DNA of 64,000 bases from Emiliania huxleyi CCMP1516 (taxonomy: Eukaryota; Haptophyta; Isochrysidales; Noelaerhabdaceae), in assembly GCF_000372725.1 (NCBI RefSeq), contig NW_005198965.1, positions 177,655 through 241,654 of the forward strand, read 5' to 3'. Shown here piece by piece: positions 1 to 10,381 of the stretch (the stretch's first letter is position 1; each line of letters opens with the position of its first letter). The notes under the pieces are model-generated. The model worked only from the letters and a program-made list of their open reading frames with translations. It ran no database searches and was not told where the DNA came from. Position numbers and translations under genes: made by a program.

Positions 1-2099
1 GACGCTGCGGCCTGCGCGGCGGCGGGCGCGGCGGCGGGCGCGGCGGCGGGCGCGGCGGCGGGCGTGGGCGCGGCCGGCTGGGAGCGCAGCAGGAAAGCTG
101 CCTGCCGCTGCACCACGCCGAGAGCCTCGAGGATTGTGGTTGGCTCTCCGCTGGCGGCGGGCGGGCCGCCGCCGAGCGACGAGGCGGGGGGAGAGGCGAG
201 CACGCCCGCCATGGCGGGGCTGCGCCCAACCGCGCGCAGCAGCGAGAGGACGTGCGCAAACATGAGCGCGCGCTCGGGGCGCGAACCGATGTCGAGGAGC
301 GAGCCGCAACGCAGCTGCTGCCAGAGGAGAGTGCGGAGGCACGAGTCGCGGGCCACGTCGGCGGAGATGGCGCCCGCCTCCGCCTCGGACGTCACCCGGC
401 CGAGCAGCTCGCGCATCTCGATGTCCTGCTGCGCCTGCGCCGCCTCGGCCGTCGCGATGTCCCAAGACGGACCTCCTTCGTTGCCTTGGTGGCCGTACCC
501 GACGCCTGACGCCCAGCCGCCGCGCTGCTGCCCGGCGGGCCGCTTCTGCCGCTTGCCGTAGTGCAGCTCGCCTGTTCGCACGGGGACACTTCATAGCTGG
601 CCTCGCCGCCTGCCCACAGCCCTCCGCGCGCGCGAGCTCACGGATCCGCTCTGTGTCGACGCCGGCCTGCCGCGCCGCGAGCAGCTTCGGCGCCTCGGCC
701 GCCCACCACGGGCGCAATCCCGCGAGAAGCTCGAGCCGGCTGAGGCACGCCTCGGCCCTGCTGTAGGCGGGGGGGCCGCCGCCGTTGCGCGGGTCGTCGA
801 GCGCGACGCGGCCGTGCGTCTCGAGGAAGGCCTGCGCGCCGCGGATGATTGCCTACACAGCCACGCGCCGCACGCGTGTGCCGGACGGCCCTGGACGTGT
901 CCTGGACGTGTCCTGCGCGGCGAAAGGGGGTCTCGCCTTGATCGACTTCATCGGGTCCCACCCCTCGAGCGAGAGCATCGGGTGCGACATCAGCGCGTCG
1001 CCGGTGACGCCCAGCAGCCGCGGCTTGAGCAGCGAGATCTGGACGGGGTAGAAGGGGTGCATGTCGGGCTGGAACCGCAGCTCGAGCTGCACGTTTGCGC
1101 AGCCGTCTGGGCCGCCCAACTGCAGCAGGTCGGCGTGGAGCGGCGTCCCCGGCGTGATGTCCGAGATCTCCACGACCCAGTGGTGGATGTCGAGGTCGAC
1201 GCAGTCGGCGAGGATCCCTATTCGTGCAGAGACTGGCCTCGGGGCGAGGCGCGCCCTCCCCCCCCCGCCGGCGTCGCAGGCGCGAGCGAGGGGCGACCTG
1301 CGAAGCCCTCGGCGCGCTCGCGGATGAGGGCGACGAGCTCGTTGCACAGGATGCGGGTCGCCTCGGCGGACGAGAAGATCTGCGACGCCGCCCCGCGCTT
1401 GCCCGTCTGCTTGTCGCCCTTGTCCCCCCGCCGCTTTGGCTCCTTCGACTCGGCCGGCTCTGGCGCGGCGGCGGCCGGCGCGGCGGCGGGCGCGGAGTCG
1501 TCGGCGGGAGGGTCGAGGCCGACGGCGCGGCGCGCGGCCTCGCGGCGGCGCGTGTCCTTCTCCTCCCACGCGAGCCGCAGCCGCAGCAGCCGCTCGTCGA
1601 GCTCGTCGCCCGCCTTGAAGCCGAGGTCGTAGTCGTCGTCGGAAGACGCGCCAGAGGCGGCGTCCTCGTCCTCGTCGTCGGACGAGGCGTCCCCGCCGCC
1701 CTCGGGCGGATCGCCCGAGCCGCCGGCTCCCGCCGATGAGGACGCGCCGCCGTCCGCGCTGCCAATCTGGGAGTAGGACGGCAGCTGCGCCAAGACCGCC
1801 TCGGAGCCGAGAGCGAGGCCGAGCTGCTCGAGCACCGCGGGGAGGGAGGCGCCTGATGAGATGCGCTCGGAGACGGACTCGACGGCGCGGAGCAGCGCGT
1901 CCGAGCCGTCCGCGAATGCCAGCGCGCCGGAGCGCGGGTACCGCGAGCGCTCGTGCAGCGAGAGGTTGACGCTGCCGGTCGCGTCGCCGGCTCGGACGTC
2001 AAAGACGACCGTGTCCTCCTCGAGGCGGAAGCGAGCGAAGCAGGGGTCGGAGAGCGCGCCCGCCGCGCCGTTGGCGCTGGCCATGTGGGAGGCGAGCAT
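1..2099 (-). CDS. E2-like (UBC-fold) protein, 5' part; runs off the left edge
   Basis: Spliced gene, exons 2099-1298, 1217-937, 852-642 and 571 to beyond base 1 (about 621 codons seen); phases join cleanly. Introns are GT-AG, GC-AG and GT-AG. I start at the Met at 2099 (MLASHMASANG); an in-frame Met at 2168 is possible. Residues 1-265 are acidic and low-complexity with a helical stretch. Exon 2 has a ubiquitin-conjugating-like strand pattern: a hydrophobic strand, HPFYPVQISLLKP, then SHPML followed by EGWDP. The HP and W.P positions of E2 enzymes are present but the catalytic Cys between them is not, so this domain looks like an inactive UEV-type fold. Then come a conserved helical segment (FLETHGRVALDDPRNGG) and GVGYGHQGNEG..W, followed by an Ala/Pro-rich tract. 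Large BIRC6-like or two-UBC-domain proteins are the nearest comparison from memory; an active second domain may lie outside the window. Confidence 0.6.
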
Positions 2100-2579
2100 G
2101 ATTCTTGCTCGCGCCCAGCAGCGGGGCGGGCGTTTCTTTCGCCAGCCATCTTCAGCGAGATAGGGCAAGCGGCTGGCGGCTAGCCTCTGAGGAGAGTGAC
2201 CAGAGACACCTCACAAGAACCCACACACGGTCTAGTCCGGCCTCGCGGTCGGCGGAGATTGCTAGAGGCCGAGCAAGCCTGCTCTAGCCTCACGCGTTCG
2301 CCCCTGTTGTCTGTTGTTTGTTGTGCCCTTGTTTGTTCTCTTGGCACCTGGGAGTGCTGGGGGGGGCGACAGGGAGAATGTGGCCCTGAGTTATGTGTAC
2401 GCCAACTCAGGGTGTGTGGCAGCCAGCTGGCTGTGTGTCTTGTGAGCTTGTTTGTGTCTGTGTGTCGTTCGTGCGTGTCGTCATCATCTGTCTCGCGTCC
2501 ACCCATACCGCGCTGGTGTCCAGTCCGAGCCTAACTGTTCTTCACCTTTCTACCTACCTACAACTGTACCTCTTCTACA
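2100..2579. other. Intergenic / upstream non-coding
   Basis: Holds the 5' flank of the E2-like gene (reading left) and a T-rich stretch before a good splice acceptor at 2579 (polypyrimidine then CTACAG) that leads into the RAP-type pseudogene. An upstream exon of that gene could lie here, but no open frame is convincing. Confidence 0.4.
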
Positions 2580-4361
2580 GAGCATTCGCGAGCCAAGCAA
2601 CTCAACAGCCACATCTCGCATGCCAGCGACGCTGACGAGCTGCTCTCGCTTTTTGCTGCCCACAGCACCAACGTGGCCACATCCACGCTGCGAACCTGTG
2701 GAACAAACTCGGCAAGCTGCGCATCGAGCGGCGGCACGAGGAGCAGCTTGAGCGGCTGGTGAAGCGCACGCTCGAACTCATACCGTCATGCGAAGCACGC
2801 GAGCTGGCTAATATCGCTCACGGAGTGGCAAGGTGCCGGCTGCCTGTGAGTGTGGTGCGCTCGCTGTACGCGGCGATGGCGGAGGCGGCCTTGGGAGAGG
2901 GATGACTTCCTTCAAGCAACACGGTGTGGGCGTATGTGACGGCGGGCGTGGCTGCAGACGCTCTGTACGCGGCGGTGGCGGAGGCGGCGGTGCGCCGCAG
3001 CGGGCTGGCTGGCTTCAACGCTCAGGCCCTGGCCAACACGGTGTGGGCGTATGCCGTGGCTGCAGACGCTCTGTACGCGGCGGTGGCGGAGGCAGCGGTG
3101 CGCGGCGGGCTGGCTGGCTTCAACCCGCAGGACTTGTCCAACACAGCGTGGGCGTATGCGACAGCGGGCGTGACTGCAGACGCGCTGTACGCGGTGGTGG
3201 CGGAGGCGGCGGTGCGCGGCGGGCTGGCTGGCTTCAACCCGCAGAACCTGGCCAACACGGTGTGGGCGTATGCGAGGGCGGGCGTGGCTGCAGACGCGCT
3301 GTACGCGGCGGTGGCGGGGGCGGCGGTGCGCCGCAGCGGGCTGGCTGGCTTCAACGCTCAGGCCCTGGCCAACACGGTGTGGGCGTATGCCGTGGCTGCA
3401 GACGCTCTGTACGCGGCGGTGGCGGAGGCAGCGGTGCGCGGCGGGCTGGCTGGCTTCAACCCGCAGGACTTGTCCAACACAGCGTGGGCGTATGCGACAG
3501 CGGGCGTGGCTGCAGACGCGCTGTACGCGGCGGTGGCGGGGGCGGCGGTGCGCGGCGGGCTGGCTGGCTTCAACGCTCAGGAGCTGTCCAACACGGTGTG
3601 GGCGTATGCGACGGCGGGCGTGGCTGCAGACGCGCTGTACGCGGCGGTGGCGGGGGCGGCGGTGCGCCGCGGCGGGCTGGCTGGCTTCAACGCTCAGGAG
3701 CTGTCCAACACGGTGTGGGCGTATGCGGCGGCGAATCGGTGTAACCCTTTGCTTTTTGCTGATTGCTCGCTCGCGCAAGACCCAGCGAGGTGGGGCGTCG
3801 AGGCCCGCGCCCAACTGCACCAGTGGCAGCTCAAGCTCTTCCTGGAACGCGGCGCAGAGGCGCAGCAGTATCTTCTCTCCAACTCCCAGCGCCAGCTTTG
3901 CTGTGACGCCATGCAAGCCCAAGGCACGCAAGTGACGATCTCGCGCTTGCAGCGCTCCGTCGCGGATTCCCTCGCCACCGTCCGGTACGGCTTCAAGGAG
4001 GAGTATCTCGAGCCGCGCACCGGCTACTCGCTCGACCTGGCGTTTTGGTTACCCTCGTCACGCATCGCGATCGAGGTGGACGGCCCGTCTCACTTCCTGC
4101 TGCCCGATAGCCAAGGCGTGCGCACCCAACGGCCCAACGAAGCTCAAGCGGCGCCTCCTCGCCGCGGCTTGCTGGAGGATGATCAGCGTTCCATTCCATG
4201 AGTGGGACAGCTTGAACACGGCCGATGAGCGTCAGGCCTACTTGGAGCGAGCGGTCGGCTCGCTCGGTGCGGCAGCGCCACAGGCACCGCCGGAAGGATG
4301 TACCTCGCTCCCCAGCTGCAGCAGCCCCTTGCCAGCCCGGGTCCAGCAGCCCGATCGCTAG
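2580..4361 (+). pseudogene. Decayed FAST/RAP-domain repeat protein
   Basis: After an acceptor at 2579 the sequence reads a conserved algal N-terminal motif (ADELLSLFAAH), then helices, then seven or more copies of a 36-39 residue repeat containing NTVWAYA and ALYAAVAEAAVR (2924-3740), and ends in a RAP domain (IAIEVDGPSHF, then KLKRRLL and PFHEWD). Proteins of this type bind organellar RNA. Reading is broken three times: a frame change near 2673, an in-frame TGA at 2903-2905 and a one-base shift near 4124 inside the RAP domain. The repeats are nearly identical in DNA, suggesting recent unit amplification. Three lesions argue for a pseudogene; assembly errors in a repeat are the alternative. 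Confidence 0.7.
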
Positions 4362-4925
4362 CCGCGGACAAGGGCCGGACTACGAAGCTGACAGCTGCGG
4401 CAGCCCCAGCGGCAGCCCCAGCCCCCAGGAAGAGGGTCGGAATTGCGAGATCGCGGCCGGTGCCTCTTCAATGGAGCTGAGCCTCGAAGCGCAGAGGTGC
4501 GGTGCGAGGTGGCGCGGTACGCGCTAGACGAAGGCCGCCTGAGGATGCTCGTGGAGGAGCAAGGGGCGAGCTTCAGCGCCACAGTGGCCAGCGTGGTCGT
4601 CGACAAGCTTTGCGGCTTCATCGCGGCCGCCAAAGGCATGGCACGGCGCACTACGCGCTGCAAGCGACTGCAGAGGTCTCGGCTGAGGAGGCACGCGCCA
4701 ACCTCAAGACTCTCGAGAAAAACTTGAAGAAACAGGTACAGAGGCGGCGGTGGAGTTGAGGTCAGAGGTGTGCGCGCGCGAACCCGGCGTGCCGGCGACC
4801 CCGCCCGCGGGCGCCGTCGCGAGAGGCCGTGGTAGTACGTTGTCTGTATGTGTTGTGTCAGCGGCCTGCGCGTGAAAAGATCGGCACATATAATTTGTCC
4901 ATACAGTAAAGCGCGCGGACCTTCC
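4362..4925. other. Unassigned stretch with a broken short ORF
   Basis: Between 4443 and 4759 (+) two overlapping frames together read like one helical, acidic polypeptide (VARYALDEGRLRMLVEEQG, then SAEEARANLKTLEKNLKK) with a frame change near 4640. It may be a decayed gene or the tail of the RAP-type gene. I do not recognise it. Confidence 0.25.
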
Positions 4926-5993
4926 TCACTCCTGGCCGCCGTCCTTGAGCTCGAGGGCAATCTGGTAGACCGCGCCCCTCCGCGCGCCCACCGCCGCCGC
5001 CACCTCGCGCACCGCTCTCGAGAGCGGCTGCCCGGTCGCCAGCCGCTCCCTGAGCTGGTCGCGCGCCTCGTCTTGCGCCGCGTCGCGCGCCTCGCTCGCC
5101 CGCGCCGCCACCTCCTCCTCGGCGAGCGGCGCTAGCACGATCGTGAACTCGCCGCGCAGCTTGCCCGCCTCGTCCTGCGCCGCCGCGTACCGCGCCGCGA
5201 GCTCGGACACGGTGCCGCGCGCCGTCTCCTCGTGCAGCTTGGTCAGCTCGCGCGCGGCGAGGCAGCGCCGCTCGCCCGCCCCCTTGGCGGCCAGCTCCCG
5301 CAGCGTCGCGACCACCCGGTGCGGGGACTCGTACAGCACCGCCGCTCTCTCGTCCGCCACGAGCGCCGCGAGCGCCTCGCGCCGACCGCGGCCCGCGCGG
5401 GGGAGGAAGCCGCCGAAGCGGAAGCCGGCGGCGGCGAAGCCCGAGATGGAGAGCGCCGCGATGGCTGCGCACGCGCCAGGCACCGGCACGAGAGGCACGC
5501 CCGCGGCGGCGCACTCGGCAGCGAGCAGCGCGCCCGGGTCGCTGATGCCGGGCGTGCCGGCGTCAGACACGACGGCGACGGTGGCGCCGCCTCTGGCGAG
5601 CTCGACAACCCGCGCCGACGCGGCGCGTGCGTTGTGCTCGTGGTGCGACAGCTGCTTCTTGGGCGAGGCGCCCAGATGCCGCAGCAGCACGGCGGTCCTC
5701 CGCGTGTCCTCCGAGGCGACCACATCCACCTCGCGCAGCGTGCGCGCGGCGCGCAGCGTCAGGTCGTCGAGGTTGCCGATGGGCGTCCCCACGATGTAGA
5801 CCGTGCCCTTGGTCAGCGAGGAGGCGCCAGAAGCGTCCGGTGCCCACTCCTCGCCAGGCTGGTCGTCGCCGCCGCCACGCGGGAGGCACAGCATCGCTGC
5901 GGACGCACGGGTTGTAAGCCGCGGCGGCGGAAGGACCAACGCGAGAGCGGCCGCCCTCGAGAAGAGCGCGGCACCGCGCACGGCGAGCGGCAT
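4926..5993 (-). CDS. rsmI: Ribosomal RNA small subunit methyltransferase I (RsmI family), probably organellar
   Basis: A single exon of 355 residues. RsmI makes the 2'-O-methyl group of C1402 in bacterial-type 16S rRNA, using S-adenosylmethionine. Visible family motifs: GTVYIVGTPIGNLDDLTLRA at the start of the domain, EDTRRTAVLLRHL, the SHHEHN segment, VVSDAGTPGISDPG, VPVPGACAAIAALSISG, YESPHRVVATL, and RELTKLHEE near the end. The chosen Met (5993) gives a 60-80 residue N-terminal extension rich in Ala, Arg and Pro with a hydrophobic core, fitting a plastid or mitochondrial presequence. The open frame continues upstream into an ankyrin-like segment, which I treat as separate because RsmI is complete without it and an intron donor follows the ankyrin part. 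Organelle choice is inference. Confidence 0.85.
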   Translation of the reverse strand: MPLAVRGAALFSRAAALALVLPPPRLTTRASAAMLCLPRGGGDDQPGEEWAPDASGASSLTKGTVYIVGTPIGNLDDLTLRAARTLREVDVVASEDTRRTAVLLRHLGASPKKQLSHHEHNARAASARVVELARGGATVAVVSDAGTPGISDPGALLAAECAAAGVPLVPVPGACAAIAALSISGFAAAGFRFGGFLPRAGRGRREALAALVADERAAVLYESPHRVVATLRELAAKGAGERRCLAARELTKLHEETARGTVSELAARYAAAQDEAGKLRGEFTIVLAPLAEEEVAARASEARDAAQDEARDQLRERLATGQPLSRAVREVAAAVGARRGAVYQIALELKDGGQE

Positions 5994-6083
5994 GTCGTAA
6001 GCGTGTCTCGCTAGAGGAAGGACCGGCGCGGGCGCTCGACGAAGCAGTCGTGGTGCGGGAAAGAATTTTACGCGGCCTCGCAC

Positions 6084-6303
6084 AAGAATTTCGGACGCTC
6101 GCAGGTGGCCGTTTTTGGCAGCGTTCATCAGCGGCGTGAGGCCTCCTTCGTAATGCTCGTCGGAGTCCGCACCGTGCTGCAGCAGCACGGCGACCACTCG
6201 ATCGTGGCCCATGCCGACGGCTATCGCCAACATCGGAAGCGCCGGATATTTGACGGTCGAATTCTCGACGCCCTTGCACATATCCGTGATCCGCCCGCCG
6301 CCG
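6084..6303 (-). pseudogene. Ankyrin-repeat exon or fragment
   Basis: Reads about 1.5 ankyrin repeats (LAIAVGMGHDRVVAVLLQHGA, then GGLTPLMNAAKNGHL) followed by a plausible GT donor at 6083. A possible upstream part starts at the Met at 6734 (MAMDVYARLPGS), but I cannot join it with confidence. It may be one exon of a small ankyrin gene or a relic; the same frame runs on into RsmI without a stop. Confidence 0.4.
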
Positions 6304-6734
6304 GTGAGCCACGCACGGCGGCGCCGCCTCCTGCCCCACCGCCCCCGACCGAGAGCGGCGGGAGGAAGCCGGCGTCTGGCGAGCGGAGCCCTCGCCCCGA
6401 GAGGGCGCCCCGGGCGGCGGCGGCGGGGGGTCGGGCGGAGAGGACGAGGAGCCTCCAGCGCGCAGGTGCACCAGCCTGCGCGGCCTGAAAGTCGGAGCAA
6501 CGTGCCGCTGCCGCCGCCGCTGCTGCTGCGGGGAGCGCGGGGAGGGGTCGCCCGAGGACGAGCAGGCGTCCGCGTGGAGGCGGCGGCGGGCGGCCGCAAG
6601 GAAGGCGCGAAGGTCGGCGGCATCCGCTTCCTCCGCCTCCGCTCGAGCGCGTAGAACGGCGCGCCACCGCCTCCGACGGGCCCGGCGGCAGTCGAGACGC
6701 TCCCAGGCAGCCGCGCGTACACGTCCATCGCCAC

Positions 6735-7888
6735 GTGCTCGTCGCGAACAGATCAGAAGAATTTACGATTGCACAGTCGGAGGCTGGGCTACCTGAGGGA
6801 GGGGACCGAGGGTGGGGAGGTACCGCGAGAAGACAGCGGGTCAGCCGGCGAACCGGAAGGCCGAGACCGGAGGGCCCCGGGTGAGACCTGGAGTCAACTG
6901 TCGGAGGGGGTGAGAGTCGAGCTGACTCAGCCTCTACGAGTGGAGTCGGGACAAACGAGCTCACCGGGGGTAGACCCGTCGCGGCGGCAGCCGGACCATC
7001 ATGATCTACGACAAGGAAGGCCGCGACCCCCCGAGCTCGAGAAGGAGACGGCGGATGGGGGGGGCGAGCCGAGTACGGTAGAGAGGCCACGGATTCGGGC
7101 GCGATTCGTCGACCAGGGAGAGCGGGCCCGACCCCCCGGGGAGGGGAGGTGGCGTGACCCAACGCCGCCGCCCTCGCCCAGGGAGTCGGGCACGGGATCG
7201 CCACCCACGGAGTCAACGGGATCAGGCAGAGAAGACGAGACGGCGGTGGGACCGCGGCCGAAGAAGCATAAGAGGGGAAGGCGGGCGCAGCCGCTGCCCG
7301 ACCAGCGGAAAGCGAGCCGGGGGGAGGACCGGGAGGATAGGAGAGCCCCAGAGGCCTGAGGCGTGACATCGTGTGCGTGTCTGGTGTCCATTATCGAGCT
7401 CTCCGACATCGAGTAGAGGGGGCGCTCCGCAGCTAGGGGACACCCAAAGCGCAGACCAACCCTCGAAGACCCGTGTTTACTTTACGGCCCTTTCCCTGCG
7501 AACGCGCACCCCCCAGGGCTAGGGCTCTCTTGCCCGCAACCCGATCCCGATCATCTGGCCCGCTGGGGGGTGTGCTTCTTAGCCCCCTGGCCCTGGACCG
7601 ATAGGCTAGAGAGATCAACAACGCTGATCGATCAACGTCAGCCGAGACGCCCGAGTGAGTGGCTCACGATACGGCTTTTAGTGTGGTAGTACATAAGTAC
7701 AAGATAGACTCACATGGTCACAAGTCTTTAGTAAAACGCCAGCACTCAACACGACGAAGGTGTGTTGGGCTCGAAGGCGCGGTGAACACAGCCGCCTCGA
7801 GCGTACGTACCGCTAAAACACGAGCCGAGGTGGGAGGGGGCGGCGGCGGAGAAGAGGCGGGAGCCGGGAGAGCTGGGTCCAATGCCCT
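6735..7888. other. Repeat-containing stretch, no supported gene
   Basis: An open frame 6769-7359 (+, 196 codons) is highly charged and Pro/Gly-rich and largely coincides with a dispersed repeat (6903-7185), so I do not call it a gene. The rest shows nothing recognisable. Confidence 0.4.
6903..7185 (+). repeat. Dispersed repeat A, copy 1
   Basis: Shares an ordered series of blocks with 18555-18776: a GAGCTGACTCAGCCTCTACG-like block, a CAGACCC..GCGGCGGCA block, GGACCATCATG, then GACAAGGA and a GGGGAGGGG block. Copy 1 has an extra segment of about 90 bp near 7030-7125. Either a low-copy mobile element or a duplicated non-coding piece. Confidence 0.6.
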
Positions 7889-7969
7889 CTGCTGCTGGGG
7901 GGGTCGGGACCCCCCCCCCAGCAGCAGCCTCTGCTGCTGGGGGGGTCAGACCCCCCCCCCTAGCAGCAG
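7889..7969. repeat. Two tandem GC-rich hairpins
   Basis: Two adjacent near-perfect inverted repeats of about 38 bp each (7889-7926 and 7931-7969). Each has stems CTGCTGCTGGGGGGGTC / GACCCCCCCC..AGCAGCAG and a loop of only 1-3 bases. The second differs from the first at a few loop and stem positions. Confidence 0.8.
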
Positions 7970-8181
7970 GGATGACTTTAGATGTGCAGGGGGGGTACCG
8001 AGCAATGTGCGGCCGCTCCGGGCACCTCGGCTGGGTCCATCGGCACGAGGCCCGCCCCGCCGGGCAGCCCCGCGAGCTCATGATGCCCCACCGAGAGGCG
8101 CTGATGCCCCGCCGAGATCGGGCGGCTTTCGCACGAAAAACGAGGGCGCCCGAGGGGGGGGGTCCGAATAAGATACATCAT

Positions 8182-8430
8182 AGCGCCAGTCCCGTGCCTA
8201 GTGTCGCCACCGCCGCTCCCTCGCCAGACGTGCCGCCGCCCGCCCGCCTCCTCGACCTCCCCAGGGAGCTCCTCGAGCGCGCCCTCTCTCGCTGCGACAG
8301 CCCCCTCGACATCGCTCGCGTCGCCGCCGTCTCCCTCCTCTTTCACGCCCCGCTTGCGGAGCAGGGCATCCGCTTGTGGGCGCAAGAGCGCGGCTTCGAG
8401 CTGCCGGCGGAGGGCTGCGGTAGCGGTTAG
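8182..8430 (+). pseudogene. Solitary F-box fragment
   Basis: Reads an F-box-like segment: LLDLPRELLERALSRCDSP, then DIARVAAVSLLFHAP, ending at a stop at 8430. F-boxes recruit Skp1 in SCF ubiquitin ligases. No substrate-binding domain follows, and upstream in-frame sequence is the hairpin region, so I treat it as a fragment. A short real gene from the ATG at 7882 cannot be excluded. Confidence 0.45.
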
Positions 8431-8698
8431 TAGAGGCGGAGAGAGCCAGCGCGGCGCACAGCTTTTCTTCTTTCTGAAAAGAAAGAAAAGCGAGCTAAGT
8501 CTGCTTCGTATTTTCTTCTCACAAGGCTGAACTACTGTGCCGGAAAAGAAATTAAAACAAAACAACTCTCTCTCAGACAGGCTCGAGACAGGTGCGTACT
8601 GGCGAGAGCTAGGAAAAGAAATAAGGCCGCGCACCGGCCAGCCGCGCGCGCTGCCTGGTCCTGCCCTGGTTACACCTTACACGTGCCGCATCCATTAT

Positions 8699-10306
8699 AT
8701 GGCGTGCGCCGATGCCGACGTCGAGGCTCTGTTTGACGACTTCATGAACGCTGCAATCGACAGCGACGCGATATCGGAATCGCGGCGCGACGTGATTATG
8801 GACGCGTTGGCACAATGCTCCGTTGCCGAGCGCAAGCAACGGATGCAGGACCAAATCTTGCTGCTGCTGCCGGTAGGCCAACGAGTGCGAATCGACAACC
8901 TGCGAAGCCGGCCGGACCTCAACGGCAGCGTTGGATACGTGTTAGACTTGCGTGCTCAACTACGCGTGGGAGTGCAGTTTCCACACGCAAAGCTTTCTGT
9001 CGCCCTGCACAACGTGCAGCTTGCAGGGCCGCTGCCGGTCTTGCCTCGTGACATGTGGGCGCTCGTGCTCGGCCACGTTCCAGTATGGCAGCGAGTGCGA
9101 CTCAGCCGCTTGTCAACCGAGTGGCATGCGGTGATTCAGACGCCAGCCTTGTCGCGTTGTCTCCTACTCACTGCGGACAAGGCCGCGCTCACTGCCAACA
9201 CACCCGAGCCTCGCCGCCGACCAGGCTGCGCACTCGAGGGCGAAGTGGCGACGTACCTCCAGGCACGTGACGCGCTGGCGGCGCCCGTCGGTGCGCTGCC
9301 CGTGAGCGCGGACGAGCTGCGGCGCATCCCAGACGCCTGGCTCGCGCATGTCGAGTGCGTCCTCGTCGAGGAGATCCCACTGGTGAAAGTCGAGCCGGAG
9401 CTGCCAGAACCGTATGATAAGACCATTATGAGCGAGAGCTACCGCGATGCGTGCCAGCGCTTGCTGCCGATGATCGAGGCGCTCTCTCGGCGTCGATTCC
9501 CGCGCCTCTCGACCCTGTGGTTCGACTTGACACCAATGGACTACGAACCGCCGACGGCGCATTCCTGCACGGCGCTCCCTCCCAACCTGCACGTGCACCA
9601 GCAGGCGGCGCGTCGGGCGCGTGCCACCGAGCTCAAGTTCTTCACATGGCTGACGAACCATATGGAAACCCTACAGCGTCTACCACTGAATTTGCCGCTT
9701 TACGTGTACCCTCGCTTTGCCGCCTGGTGGGACAAGCGCGGAATCGTCGACGCGGCACTGCCGAGGCTGCAGTGGCTCACCGTGGGGCTTACCCTTGAAC
9801 GAGTCGCCTATGTCCCTGCCTTCCTGCGCGGCAGCCCTCAGATTGAAGTGCTTGTATCTCTGTACCTCGACTCGATGCAAGATTTCGCCCTACTCGGTCG
9901 GCTGCCGCGCCTTCGCAACCTCGACCTGGGTCTGCTCTCATTCCAGGCGACGAGAGGCTGGCTCCGCAACCTGTGCAGTGTACTGCCCGCTCAGCTTGAG
10001 CACCTGATACTGAACTGGGACTCGGCTGATGCGATGAGCGCAGAGGAGTGGAGCAGCTTTCGCAAATTCGGCAGCCTGCGCGGCCTACGCATCGAGATGG
10101 ACTCGTGCGAGCACGCGGCAGACTTTGGTGTCGACGAGATCCAGCAGCATCTGCAGCGGCTTCTGCCAGCTGCTGGCGTCGTCGTGACAGATGTGTCGAC
10201 GCAGAACCACAAACCGCCTCGCCCCGAGTGGGCGACACCGTGCATGCGTCGCATTTTTGAGGAACTCTCTGCTCCAGATGATCGGTATCGGGGCGCACTA
10301 ACATAG
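8699..10306 (+). CDS. F-box/leucine-rich-type protein
   Basis: Intronless, 535 residues from the ATG at 8699; sequence upstream is in frame but has no ATG. Near residues 60-110 is a GQRVRIDNLRSRPDLNGSVG segment that resembles the short SH3-like module often seen in algal proteins. An F-box-like segment follows (LPRDMWALVLGHVPVWQRVRL). The C-terminal half has leucine-rich strands such as LGRLPRLRNLDLGLLS and LEHLILNW. A role as a substrate receptor of an SCF ubiquitin ligase is inferred from this order. It ends 75 bp before the convergent sulfotransferase. GC content is lower and codon use less extreme than in the neighbours. Confidence 0.65.
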   Translation: MACADADVEALFDDFMNAAIDSDAISESRRDVIMDALAQCSVAERKQRMQDQILLLLPVGQRVRIDNLRSRPDLNGSVGYVLDLRAQLRVGVQFPHAKLSVALHNVQLAGPLPVLPRDMWALVLGHVPVWQRVRLSRLSTEWHAVIQTPALSRCLLLTADKAALTANTPEPRRRPGCALEGEVATYLQARDALAAPVGALPVSADELRRIPDAWLAHVECVLVEEIPLVKVEPELPEPYDKTIMSESYRDACQRLLPMIEALSRRRFPRLSTLWFDLTPMDYEPPTAHSCTALPPNLHVHQQAARRARATELKFFTWLTNHMETLQRLPLNLPLYVYPRFAAWWDKRGIVDAALPRLQWLTVGLTLERVAYVPAFLRGSPQIEVLVSLYLDSMQDFALLGRLPRLRNLDLGLLSFQATRGWLRNLCSVLPAQLEHLILNWDSADAMSAEEWSSFRKFGSLRGLRIEMDSCEHAADFGVDEIQQHLQRLLPAAGVVVTDVSTQNHKPPRPEWATPCMRRIFEELSAPDDRYRGALT

Positions 10307-10381
10307 GCGCAGTCAGAACAAAACCCGGCAGTGTATTTAATGACATTACGTAATGACTGCACTCTCCAATTGCTCCACCCG

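Noticed and set aside
2903-2905. TGA read as selenocysteine or a programmed event
   Set aside because: No selenoprotein family matches, the codon sits in a degraded repeat unit, and two independent frame changes occur in the same gene.
4926-6734. One 602-residue protein joining ankyrin repeats to RsmI
   Set aside because: RsmI is complete from 5993 with its own presequence; the ankyrin part has a splice donor before it and no known RsmI has this fusion. An open frame is weak evidence in DNA this GC-rich.
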